From Ruminococcus flavefaciens (lineage in GTDB: Bacteria > Bacillota > Clostridia > Oscillospirales > Ruminococcaceae): a stretch of 64,000 bases of DNA. A program made the translations under genes and the position numbers. The stretch covers positions 1 to 64,000 of the forward strand of contig SVNH01000006.1 of assembly GCA_015067005.1 (NCBI GenBank). The letters run 5' to 3'. The notes beneath the pieces were generated by a model. The model was given only the letters and a program-made list of their open reading frames with translations, made no database searches and was not told the DNA's origin. The stretch's first letter is position 1. Every line of letters begins with the position of its first letter. Below, in pieces: positions 47,449-56,567 of this stretch.

Positions 47449-47979
47449 ATGACTTATTTGCTAAATATTGATGAGGCTATTGACAGAAAATTTCTTGTGA
47501 CTAAAAGCATTAAGGGACAGGCTGAAGCAGGCACTATAATCCATGTTATGGATGCTGAAAAGGTTTCTAATTCCCTTCTCGTCGCTTATCGCGTTTCACG
47601 TTTCAATGGTAAATTCCACGATTTTCAGGACTATAACGCTAAATTCGATGACGTAAATCAGTTCTGCAAGTGGGCTCAGCCGGATAACTTCATTGCAAGA
47701 AATTATGAAAGTTTCAGCATTAAGGACATCCAGCACTACATAAAGGTCAAGAACAGAACATTCTTCTCGTTCTGTCTGCCTCTTATTCTTCTTGCAGCTA
47801 TCGTTATCTGGGCACTCGCTTTTGTCCTTCTCGATGGTGTTATCAAATTTGTACTCGGCGGCGCACTTACTGTCGTTGCAATTTTCTTTGTTTTCTCTTT
47901 ATTCAAATCACAGAAGAAAAAAGAAAAAATGCGAATGTACAAAAAGATCAGCAGCGGCTGGGGCGTTGTTATCGAATAG
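47449..47979 (+). CDS. Hypothetical protein with two C-terminal TM helices
   Basis: MTYLLNIDEAIDRKFLVTKSIKGQAEAG...; FCLPLILLAAIVIWALAFVLLDGVIKFVLGGALTVVAIFFVFSLF; RBS AAGGAAGGG. Confidence 0.75.
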   Translation: MTYLLNIDEAIDRKFLVTKSIKGQAEAGTIIHVMDAEKVSNSLLVAYRVSRFNGKFHDFQDYNAKFDDVNQFCKWAQPDNFIARNYESFSIKDIQHYIKVKNRTFFSFCLPLILLAAIVIWALAFVLLDGVIKFVLGGALTVVAIFFVFSLFKSQKKKEKMRMYKKISSGWGVVIE

Positions 47980-47983
47980 TTTT

Positions 47984-48011
47984 AAGCCATATGAGTTTTC
48001 TCATATGGCTT
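47984..48011 (+). terminator. Rho-independent terminator candidate
   Basis: AAGCCATATGA/TCATATGGCTT followed by TGTTTTTT. Confidence 0.8.
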
Positions 48012-48108
48012 TGTTTTTTAGTTTCGGTAAGTTAACAAACGTGATATGATCTTATTATTGTGGTATAATATATCAAGTTGATAGGTTATATATACAAGGA
48101 GAATGATC

Positions 48109-49299
48109 ATGGAAAAACGTTTTATATACGCTGATAACGCTGCAACTACGGCTGTTTCGGAGGAAGTCCTCGAATCTATGCTTCCCTATTTCCGCGAAGA
48201 CTATGGCAACGCTTCAAGCATCTACAAGCTCGGAAGAGATGCTCAGAAAGCAGTCGAGACAGCCCGCGAAAAAGTCGCAAATGCTATCGGTGCTGATCCG
48301 CGCGAGATATTCTTCACAAGCTGCGGAAGCGAATCTGATAACTGGGCAATAAAAGGTACAGCAGACCTCATGGCAGGCAAAGGCAAAAAACACATAATCA
48401 CTTCTGTCTTTGAGCATCACGCTGTTCTGCATACTACGGAATATCTTGAAAAACACGGTTTTGAAGTAACATACATACCGGTAAGCGATAAGGGATTGAT
48501 CGACCCGCAGGACATTAAAAATGCCATCCGCGAAGATACTGCTCTCGTTACTATAATGTATGCAAATAACGAGATCGGTACTATTCAGCCAATAGACGAG
48601 ATAGCTGCGATATGCCGCGAAAAAGGCGTACTCTTCCACACAGACGCTGTTCAGGCAGTCGGTCACGTAAACATTGATGTCCACAAGCAAGGGATAGATA
48701 TGCTGTCGCTTTCAGGTCACAAGATCCACGCACAAAAAGGTATCGGCGCACTTTATGTCCGCAAAGGCATAAACCTTCCGAATCTGATACACGGCGGCGG
48801 TCAGGAACGCGGCAAACGCGCCGGAACAGAAAATGTTCCAGCAATTGTAGGTCTTGGAACTGCCATTGAGATCGCCACACGCGATATTGATGCAAAAAAC
48901 GCTGTCATAACACCACTCCGCAACAAGCTCATTGACGGCATACTGAAACTGCCTTACACACGTCTTAACGGTGATAGAGATAAGCGCCTCCCCGGCAATC
49001 TCAACATATCTATCGAAGGTATCGAGGGCGAATCACTGCTGCTTATGCTGGATATGAACGGCATCTGCGCTTCGTCAGGTTCAGCCTGCACATCGGGGTC
49101 ACTTGATCCCTCACACGTTCTGCTTTCGATCGGTCTGAAGCATGAGGTCGCTCACGGATCAATGAGGCTTTCTATCGAAGAAAACATCACCGATGAAGAT
49201 GTCGATTATATACTTGAAGTAGTTCCGAAAGTTGTAGAGCGTCTTCGCAGTATGTCTCCTGTGTGGGAAAAAATGATGAAGGGCGAAAAATACGAATAA
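48109..49299 (+). CDS. nifS: Cysteine desulfurase NifS
   Basis: [45 protein letters not shown] (PLP Lys); [17 protein letters not shown]. Confidence 0.96.
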   Translation: MEKRFIYADNAATTAVSEEVLESMLPYFREDYGNASSIYKLGRDAQKAVETAREKVANAIGADPREIFFTSCGSESDNWAIKGTADLMAGKGKKHIITSVFEHHAVLHTTEYLEKHGFEVTYIPVSDKGLIDPQDIKNAIREDTALVTIMYANNEIGTIQPIDEIAAICREKGVLFHTDAVQAVGHVNIDVHKQGIDMLSLSGHKIHAQKGIGALYVRKGINLPNLIHGGGQERGKRAGTENVPAIVGLGTAIEIATRDIDAKNAVITPLRNKLIDGILKLPYTRLNGDRDKRLPGNLNISIEGIEGESLLLMLDMNGICASSGSACTSGSLDPSHVLLSIGLKHEVAHGSMRLSIEENITDEDVDYILEVVPKVVERLRSMSPVWEKMMKGEKYE

Positions 49300-49310
49300 G
49301 GAGAATAATT

Positions 49311-49727
49311 ATGTTATATAGTGAAAAGGTACTCGATCATTTTTCAAATCCAAGAAACGTCGGAGAAATTGAGGATGCCGACGGCATCGGTGAGATCGGC
49401 AACGCCAAATGCGGCGACATTATGAAAATGTATCTGAAAATCGACAACAACATAATTACCGATGTAAAATTCAAAACATTCGGATGCGGTGCTGCTGTTG
49501 CAACATCCTCAATGGCAACCGAACTTATCAAGGGAAAGTCTATCGACGATGCGCTGAAACTCACAAACAAGGCTGTTGTGGAGGCTCTCGACGGTCTGCC
49601 GGCTGTAAAAGTACACTGCTCTGTACTCGCTGAACAAGCTGTACGCGCTGCGCTTTCCGATTACTATACCCGTCAGGGAATAGATCCGCTTCCGATAGTC
49701 GGCGAGATCAAAGAACCGGAGGAATGA
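49311..49727 (+). CDS. nifU: Fe-S cluster scaffold NifU/IscU
   Basis: MLYSEKVLDHFSNPRNVGEIEDADGIGEIGNAKCGDIMKMYLKI; FGCGAAVATSSMATELIKGKS; HCSVLAEQAVRAAL. Confidence 0.95.
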   Translation: MLYSEKVLDHFSNPRNVGEIEDADGIGEIGNAKCGDIMKMYLKIDNNIITDVKFKTFGCGAAVATSSMATELIKGKSIDDALKLTNKAVVEALDGLPAVKVHCSVLAEQAVRAALSDYYTRQGIDPLPIVGEIKEPEE

Positions 49728-49841
49728 TCTGATCGGATACCTCGCACCAAATGCTTCCCTTATTGGGGTAAATAACTTTTTTTGGTGATTGAAATTAGCT
49801 GGGCGTTTGCGTAATTGCCCCACATCACAAACACACATTCT

Positions 49842-50010
49842 GTCAAGACCGCCATTTATGGCGCTTGCCTTGGTCTTGACTGTATCTGAAAATGTGAAAT
49901 GATTCAGATACAATGCTGTGAGCGCAAGCAGATTAACGTTTTCTTACAAAGTGAGCGAGTAAAACGAGTGCCCCCGTGGAAGGGGGCGCAGGCTCTGCGC
50001 TGGGTTTGTA
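49842..50010. repeat. Cluster of intergenic hairpins
   Basis: GTCAAGACC/GGTCTTGAC (49842-49880, with an inner GCCAT/ATGGC hairpin), TGTATCTGAA/TTCAGATACA (49881-49912), GCCCCC/GGGGGC (49970-49987), GCGCAG-GCT-CTGCGC (49986-50000), TACAAA/TTTGTA (49945-50010). Confidence 0.75.
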
Positions 50011-50230
50011 GTATAATATGCAATTGCGAACGCCGGATGCGTATTAAACCACCATAATATTTATTTTCCCCCCTTATTTTACGTACAGCATTAAACATTT
50101 TTATGCAAAGTTTCACTTTTATAGCAGGAATCTACTGGACAAACTATAATAATTGTGGTATAATTATTATATATAATTGATCGTGAAGCGTTCAGTTCAA
50201 AAGCTGTATTAAGATCAGAAAGGAAGCACC

Positions 50231-51643
50231 ATGGATTTTCAGGAATTTGTTGCCGGTTTTCATACAATGACCAGTATAATGTCCGTTGAAAAGAAAAACA
50301 GCGGATATGGCGATATAAGAATAGTAGCCGGAAATAAAAAGTTTGTGAATATGCTGGAAAATCTGTATCATTCAGAAACTGTTCAAGCAGGCACAAGAAA
50401 ATTCATACCGAACTCATTGTATACCGATTTTCTTTCAAAAGACCTCAATCTTGAGGATCTGTGCTATCGTTCTGCCATTCTGAAACAGCCTATCCATACC
50501 TATGTTCACCCCAGCGGCTACGAATACTGGTTCAATATATACGTAATGCCGATCGACCATGAAGACGGCGATTTGTGTTACTGTACATATTCCTTTGAAC
50601 AATGTGAACTTGCCAACATAGACCTGAAAACTACATACTTCATGGATACATCTGCTGATGTGCTTAAAACCTGCATAAAACTGCACGATACCAAAGACTT
50701 CGAGCAGACTATGGCTGAGATAATCAAGGATGTACGTGTTATCTGCGATGCGGAAGTATGTACCATAATGCTTGTGAATTTCAGTGCCGGCACCTGCAAG
50801 GTTCTCGCAACTAATGTCAGAGAGGGCAGCACCCTCAAAAGAGTTACTCAGTTTAAGAATATCAATTTCTACGATATTGTGGCTTCATGGATAGATACTA
50901 TCGGAGAGAGCGATTGCCTCATTATAAAGAACGAACAGGATATGAAGTATATCAGCGAGGTCAATAATCCGTGGTACTTAACGCTTGAAGAAGCCGGTGT
51001 TGACAGTGTTGTAATGTTTCCGCTGAGATATAACAACGAGGTCCTCGGCTATATATGGGCTACCAATTTCGATACAAAAAACACTATGCGTATCAAGGAA
51101 ACTCTTGAACTCACGACCTTCTTCCTTTCATCTGAGATTGCAAGCTATAAGCTTATGCAGCGTCTTGAACTCATCAGCTATACCGATCTGCTCACCGGCG
51201 TTAAAAACCGCAACGCCATGAACAACAGGATATGTGATATAATTTCAGGGGCAGAAAAGCTTTCGGAACAATTCGGAGTTATATTCGCCGATCTTAACGG
51301 TCTGAAGCGCGTGAACGACAGCAGCGGACACTCTGCCGGTGACCTGCTTCTGAAAAAAGCTGCACTTCACCTTCAGGAAGCCTTCAACGGCAATGATATT
51401 TACCGCGCCGGCGGCGATGAGTTTATGATAATAGTGTCTGATTGTACTGAAGAAGAATTCAACGAAAAGGTTCTTGCATTGAAAGAGAGTTCAAAGGATC
51501 CGGATAATGTCTGCTTCGCTATCGGAAGCTATTACGACCGCTCAGGCAGTGACATACGCGGCGCTATGCGTAAAGCCGATGAGAATATGTATAAGGATAA
51601 GGAATACTATTATTACGAATTCCCAGATAGAAAAAACAGATAA
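50231..51643 (+). CDS. GAF-type sensor with canonical GGDEF domain
   Basis: SYTDLLTGVKNRNAMNNRI...FADLNGLKRVNDSSGHSAGDLLL...YRAGGDEFMIIVSD. Confidence 0.92.
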   Translation: MDFQEFVAGFHTMTSIMSVEKKNSGYGDIRIVAGNKKFVNMLENLYHSETVQAGTRKFIPNSLYTDFLSKDLNLEDLCYRSAILKQPIHTYVHPSGYEYWFNIYVMPIDHEDGDLCYCTYSFEQCELANIDLKTTYFMDTSADVLKTCIKLHDTKDFEQTMAEIIKDVRVICDAEVCTIMLVNFSAGTCKVLATNVREGSTLKRVTQFKNINFYDIVASWIDTIGESDCLIIKNEQDMKYISEVNNPWYLTLEEAGVDSVVMFPLRYNNEVLGYIWATNFDTKNTMRIKETLELTTFFLSSEIASYKLMQRLELISYTDLLTGVKNRNAMNNRICDIISGAEKLSEQFGVIFADLNGLKRVNDSSGHSAGDLLLKKAALHLQEAFNGNDIYRAGGDEFMIIVSDCTEEEFNEKVLALKESSKDPDNVCFAIGSYYDRSGSDIRGAMRKADENMYKDKEYYYYEFPDRKNR

Positions 51644-51668
51644 AAAAACTCCCTTAACCGGGAGTTTT
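51644..51668. terminator. Bidirectional terminator candidate
   Basis: AAAAACTCCC/GGGAGTTTTT between convergent genes. Confidence 0.8.
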
Positions 51669-51675
51669 TTTATAT

Positions 51676-52509
51676 TCACACTTTGATCTGATCGGCTGGA
51701 ATAAGCGAAGGATCAAACATTACTTCGGAATGATTATCGAGTACAAGCTCCTTTTCTACGAGTTCGCCGGAAGCCCTGTCATAGGCATTCTTATATATCT
51801 TGGAAACTCTGAAGAACTTGTCGCCTTCCTTCCGGAAGTGGTGACCTTCCTCGCTTATCTTGTAGGTATTTGGGAACTCCCTTTCGCTGCGGAGTTCAAT
51901 ATTCAGATTTTCCTCATCGCACCACGCAAGCAGCTGAACATTCTGAGCGGTATTGTTTCTGAATCTGTAATCAATATAATTATAATTCACTGAAGTACCC
52001 GAACTGAACGGAACTCTCTTTCCCTCATCGGGAGCAAGAGCATCAGAATGCTGGTGGAATTCCGTTACTTCAAGCGGACTGTGAAGTATAGTTCTATGGA
52101 TAGTATTGCTGAGATTGCAAAGACCGCCGCCGATACCGGGGATAAGCTTTCCCTGCACGATAACTCTGCCGTCCTTGAAGCCGCGGCGCTTGGTAGTCTT
52201 TCCGACAGTGTGCCAGAATGAAAAGGTCTCACCCGGACGTATAATAGTACCATTTATCTTTTTGCAGGCAAGACGTATATTCACAGCCTTGTTCAGCTGA
52301 AGAGTGAGGTCAATACCGGGAGCGCGTTTTATAAGATGTGATTCCTGATGATAAACTACATTAGGGAGCTTTCTTCTGAATCTGGTTTCAGCATAATTTG
52401 TTTTATTCAGGAAATTCTGAATATGTCTTATGCATATGCCTTTCTGCTCAGAAATAGCATAACAGGTAGGGTTTATATCACAGAATAATTTATCCTTGTT
52501 CCAGAACAT
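51676..52509 (-). CDS. VanW-like family protein
   Basis: NGTIIRPGETFSFWHTVGKTTKRRGFKDGRVIVQGKLIPGIGGGLCNLSNTIHR...HQHSDALAPDEGKRVPFSSGTSVNYNYIDYRFRN; start chosen at MFWNKD. Confidence 0.9.
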   Translation of the reverse strand: MFWNKDKLFCDINPTCYAISEQKGICIRHIQNFLNKTNYAETRFRRKLPNVVYHQESHLIKRAPGIDLTLQLNKAVNIRLACKKINGTIIRPGETFSFWHTVGKTTKRRGFKDGRVIVQGKLIPGIGGGLCNLSNTIHRTILHSPLEVTEFHQHSDALAPDEGKRVPFSSGTSVNYNYIDYRFRNNTAQNVQLLAWCDEENLNIELRSEREFPNTYKISEEGHHFRKEGDKFFRVSKIYKNAYDRASGELVEKELVLDNHSEVMFDPSLIPADQIKV

Positions 52510-53050
52510 TTTTACCTTCCTTTTTAACATAAATATCGCCGAGACGGCTTCTGTAAGTCTTATTCCTGCGGTAGAACCACAGAATAAGCTTTTCGATGTA
52601 TCTTTTTTTGCCGATGCGTTTTTCCTCAGGCAGCTGGATATAATGTACAAGAATACTCGGTATGCCGCACCGGTTAGCGCCGATTATGTCGATAAAGATC
52701 TGATCGCCTATACATACGGCTTCGTCTTTACTTACTCCGAGCATATCAAGTGCTTTCAGATAGCTTGCAGGCTCCGGCTTATCCGCATCACAGATGTAAA
52801 GCGTGTCGATATTCTTTATAAATCTGAGGACGCGCTCTTCATCGTTGTTTGTGAGCAGTATCGTTTTCAGACCTGCCTTATGTATAGTTCTGAACAGCTC
52901 GTCCACTTCAGGAGTAGAATCATCACCATGATGAACGAGAGTATTATCAAGATCGAATATTACTGCGCTGAAGCCTTTTGCGCGGAGTTTTTCATAGTCG
53001 ATCGAGAATACGCTTTTTGTATAAGCGCATGGGTAAAAGCGTTTAAACAT
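52490..53050 (-). CDS. YqeG-like HAD-IIIA phosphatase
   Basis: AVIFDLDNTLVHHGDD; ILLTNNDEERV; KPEPASYLKALDMLGVSKDEAVCIGDQIFIDIIGANRCGI. Confidence 0.92.
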   Translation of the reverse strand: MFKRFYPCAYTKSVFSIDYEKLRAKGFSAVIFDLDNTLVHHGDDSTPEVDELFRTIHKAGLKTILLTNNDEERVLRFIKNIDTLYICDADKPEPASYLKALDMLGVSKDEAVCIGDQIFIDIIGANRCGIPSILVHYIQLPEEKRIGKKRYIEKLILWFYRRNKTYRSRLGDIYVKKEGKNVLEQG

Positions 53051-53735
53051 AAGCCGGCTCTCCGCAGCGGCTGCTGATATAATCGCATACCTTGTCTATC
53101 TGTTCAGCAAAAGTCCCCTCAAACTGATTCTCAAAGAAGGCACTTCCGATAGTGAAAGCACAAGGTGAGATCGCTGCCAGCTCATCAAGCCTTCTGAAGC
53201 TGTCAACACTTCCGGCTATACATATAGGAGCATTTACCTCTTCAACGATACGTCTGTTGAGTTCAAAAGCATCGCCTGTGTACCTGTAACCAAGAAGGTC
53301 TATACCGTAAACGCCCTTATCAACATACGACTTTGCTTCTGCGACCATACTCTCTATGCTTCCGCTGAGAACAGACGGTCTGCCGGCTATTTCGCCGACA
53401 AACGGCATATACTTGATATTATTCGCCTTGCAGATCTCATTAACCTTATCTGAATATATAGTTCCCATAAGTATATCGCATCCGCATTCAACAGCAAGCT
53501 GAGCACCTTCGATACACTTATCCTCTGTGTATGCAACAACTTCAAGAACCGTCGTTTTTCCGCATTCCTTCATATATCTGTAAAGAGCCTTCATTTTCTC
53601 AGGCGGAAGGGATTCTTCCTTGAAGCCCCAGTATTCAGCTTTTGAATCCTTACATTTATCGAAGATCTCATATGCATCGTCAACAGTTCTGTCATTGTAT
53701 GTAAGCATAACGATAAGGATGGGTTTGTTTTTCAT
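53043..53735 (-). CDS. TIM-barrel fold hypothetical protein
   Basis: (beta/alpha)8-like pattern: GCDILMGTIYSD, YGIDLLGYRYTGD, APICIAGSVDS, FTIGSAFFE. Confidence 0.65.
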   Translation of the reverse strand: MKNKPILIVMLTYNDRTVDDAYEIFDKCKDSKAEYWGFKEESLPPEKMKALYRYMKECGKTTVLEVVAYTEDKCIEGAQLAVECGCDILMGTIYSDKVNEICKANNIKYMPFVGEIAGRPSVLSGSIESMVAEAKSYVDKGVYGIDLLGYRYTGDAFELNRRIVEEVNAPICIAGSVDSFRRLDELAAISPCAFTIGSAFFENQFEGTFAEQIDKVCDYISSRCGEPAYV

Positions 53736-54097
53736 AATCTCACCGACCTGTTAAGAATGTATTGATGTGCTAAATCAATTCTGTATTCTATTATCACCGC
53801 AGAAATCCCTCCGTGCGATCCGGAAGCTTTGATATGTCAGTATTTACGCAGCATAGTTCCCTTTATAAATTTCTTTTTGAATGCGTATTAACTTAGATCC
53901 ACTGCTGTCATAGCAAAATGATTCTGGGCATTAACAATTAATTATATCATAATTTTCAAAACTTGTCAAATATTGTCATTAAACCACTGCTGAAAGCAGA
54001 AATATGTCCGATGATTCCGAAAATAACAACTTGATAATGACAAAACTCAGGATATGTGTTATAATATAATCTGACATCTCAAAACAGGGAGTTCCAG

Positions 54098-55528
54098 ATG
54101 AATAAATATAAAAAACTTGCATTTAATACTGTCATATTTGCGATTGGAAGCTTCAGCTCGAAGATTTTTTCCCTTCTGCTGAACAATCTCTACACAAAGC
54201 ATTTCAGTCCTTCGGGCTTCTATACTAAAACACTGCTCGATACGCTTCTGCTTTTTCTGCTTCCGATATTCACTTTCTCAATAACAGAGGCAGTAGTCCG
54301 CTACGGTCTCGACAATAACTACGACAAAAAACAGGTATTCACGACCGGTGCAGCAGTTACTGTTTTCGGACTTTCTGGAATGCTGCTTGCAGCGCCGTTT
54401 CTGCATTTGCTGCCGTTCTTGAAACAAATAAGCGGATATACGCTCCTGTTGATAATATACGTATGTGCTTCGGCGGCAAGGGCACTATGTTCGCAGTTCG
54501 TGCGCGCAAACGGTCAGGTGAAGCTGTTCTCGCTTGACGGCATCCTGACTACCATGACGCTTTTCATTTTCAGCCTTGTATTCATCTCAGGCATGGAACT
54601 CGGCGTTAAAGGCTTTATGATCTCGGGAATACTCTCAGATACCTGCTCGGCAATATTCCTGTTCTTTGCTGCAAAACTAAAGACATATTTCAGCCTCAAC
54701 AGCTTCAGCAAGGATTTCGCTGCGGTAATGCTGAGATTCTCGCTTCCGCTCGTTCCGACTACAATAATGTGGACATTCACAGGCTTCTCCGATCAGATAT
54801 TCATCGGAAATATGCACAGCGATAAGGTGTTCATAGGCGAGGATGCTGCCGGTATATATTCAGCAGCAACAAAGGTGCCGAATCTTATGTCAATGGTCGC
54901 AACCGTGTTCTTTCAGGCATGGAATATGTCCGCGATAATGGAAAACGACTCCAGAGACCGCAACCGCTTTTACGAGAAGGTCTACTCGTCCTTTGAGGCG
55001 CTTATGTTCATCGGTGCAGCCGGACTGATCGTACTGCTCAAACCACTTTCTGCAATACTTATCAATTACAGTACCTACCCCGAATACTCAACCGCTTACA
55101 GATACACTCCCCTTCTTATCGCCGCTTCAGTTTTCACCTGTATGTCACTGTTTCTGAACGGCATTTATACTGCTACCAACCACACTAAAAACGCATTCGT
55201 AAGCATAGCGGCAGTCTGCGGAATAAACATAGTTCTGAACTACTGCCTGATACCGGAATGGGGCATACAGGGCGCTGCTCTTGCGACATTCCTCAGTTAT
55301 CTGCTCTGCTACTGCATAAGAATGATAGATGCACGTTACTACGTACCATTTGATTTTTCACCGCTGAAAAATGCTGTTAATACAGCCCTTCTTCTTGCAA
55401 TGTGCTGGCTGATGATAAAGCAGCCCGCCTGCTATATGCTTTTCATAATCATTACAGCCTGTGGAGTAACGGTACTCAATTTCCGTCCCATGCTGATAAC
55501 TTTCAACAAGCTGCTCAAGCGCGGCTAA
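54098..55528 (+). CDS. Polysaccharide flippase (MOP/Wzx-like)
   Basis: KLAFNTVIFAIGSFSSKIFSLLLNNLYTKHFSPSGFYTKTLLDT; 12-14 TM pattern. Confidence 0.9.
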   Translation: MNKYKKLAFNTVIFAIGSFSSKIFSLLLNNLYTKHFSPSGFYTKTLLDTLLLFLLPIFTFSITEAVVRYGLDNNYDKKQVFTTGAAVTVFGLSGMLLAAPFLHLLPFLKQISGYTLLLIIYVCASAARALCSQFVRANGQVKLFSLDGILTTMTLFIFSLVFISGMELGVKGFMISGILSDTCSAIFLFFAAKLKTYFSLNSFSKDFAAVMLRFSLPLVPTTIMWTFTGFSDQIFIGNMHSDKVFIGEDAAGIYSAATKVPNLMSMVATVFFQAWNMSAIMENDSRDRNRFYEKVYSSFEALMFIGAAGLIVLLKPLSAILINYSTYPEYSTAYRYTPLLIAASVFTCMSLFLNGIYTATNHTKNAFVSIAAVCGINIVLNYCLIPEWGIQGAALATFLSYLLCYCIRMIDARYYVPFDFSPLKNAVNTALLLAMCWLMIKQPACYMLFIIITACGVTVLNFRPMLITFNKLLKRG

Positions 55529-55538
55529 GGAGTAATTC

Positions 55539-56519
55539 ATGACTAAAATTGATCTTATTACAGGTATTCTCGGTTCGGGCAAGACAACATTCCTCGTAGG
55601 CTATGCCAGACACCTGATAAACAACGGCGAACGTATCGCTATACTGGAAAATGATTTCGGTGCAGTTAATGTGGATATGCTTATGCTCAGTGAATTGAAG
55701 GGGGCTAACTGTCAGCTGGAAATGGTATCGGGCGGAGGAGATCACGACTGTCATAAACGCCGCTTTAAAACTCAGCTGATAGCACTCGGAATGCAGCACT
55801 TCGACCGCGTTATCATCGAACCTTCCGGTATTTTTGACATGGACGAATTCTTCGATATTATCCATGAGCCTCCGCTTGATTGCTGGTTTGAAACAGGCAG
55901 TATCATAACGATAGCCGATGCGTGTATGGAGGATGAACTCAGCGGACAAATGGAGTATCTGCTCGCTTCCGAAGCTGCCTGCTGCGGAAAGCTGCTGCTC
56001 AGCAAGACCGAGCAGCTTAAAGGCGAGACTGTATCTCAGGCAGCTGAACGTGTTATCGCTCACTTGAACAAAGCGCTTTCAGAAATTAAATGCGACCGCA
56101 GATTCACTGCAAAGGATGTGCTTGCTGACGGCTTGAAGGATCTTACTGACGCTGATTATGATATATTGTCAAAAGCCGGATACCGCGGTTCATCCTACGT
56201 TAAAAAGTACCTGCCCGAAGAGATAAGCAGTGCAGTTCATTACTTCATGAACATACGTATTGCGGACGATAAAGTGCGCGAATTACTGGAAGCGATCTTC
56301 TCTGACAATAACTGCGGCAGAATATACCGCATCAAGGGCGCACTGCCCTCGTCCGAAGGCGGCTGGCTCAGGATAAATGCTGCCAATGAAAAAATAGAAA
56401 TAACACAAATCGACGAGGGACAATCCGTTCTGATAGTCATAGGGGATAATGTTGACAAAAACGCAGTTGACGGACACATACGTCCACTTAACACCGATCC
56501 CGAATACGTCTGCGTATAA
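55539..56519 (+). CDS. CobW/P47K-family GTPase (variant metal-binding motif)
   Basis: KIDLITGILGSGKTTFL Walker A; ILENDFGAVNVD; IIEPSGIFDMDEFF; the usual CxCC position reads SGGGDHDCHKR. Confidence 0.85.
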   Translation: MTKIDLITGILGSGKTTFLVGYARHLINNGERIAILENDFGAVNVDMLMLSELKGANCQLEMVSGGGDHDCHKRRFKTQLIALGMQHFDRVIIEPSGIFDMDEFFDIIHEPPLDCWFETGSIITIADACMEDELSGQMEYLLASEAACCGKLLLSKTEQLKGETVSQAAERVIAHLNKALSEIKCDRRFTAKDVLADGLKDLTDADYDILSKAGYRGSSYVKKYLPEEISSAVHYFMNIRIADDKVRELLEAIFSDNNCGRIYRIKGALPSSEGGWLRINAANEKIEITQIDEGQSVLIVIGDNVDKNAVDGHIRPLNTDPEYVCV

Positions 56520-56528
56520 ACACAAAAA

Positions 56529-56561
56529 GGCTGCCTGACTTTAATACGCTGTCAGGCAGCC
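56529..56561. terminator. Bidirectional terminator candidate
   Basis: GGCTGCCTGAC/GTCAGGCAGCC between convergent genes. Confidence 0.8.
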
Positions 56562-56567
56562 CGTTTT

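Noticed and set aside
49735-50220. Riboswitch in the nifU-GGDEF gap
   Set aside because: No conserved core motif of a known class recognised; only the hairpins are supportable.
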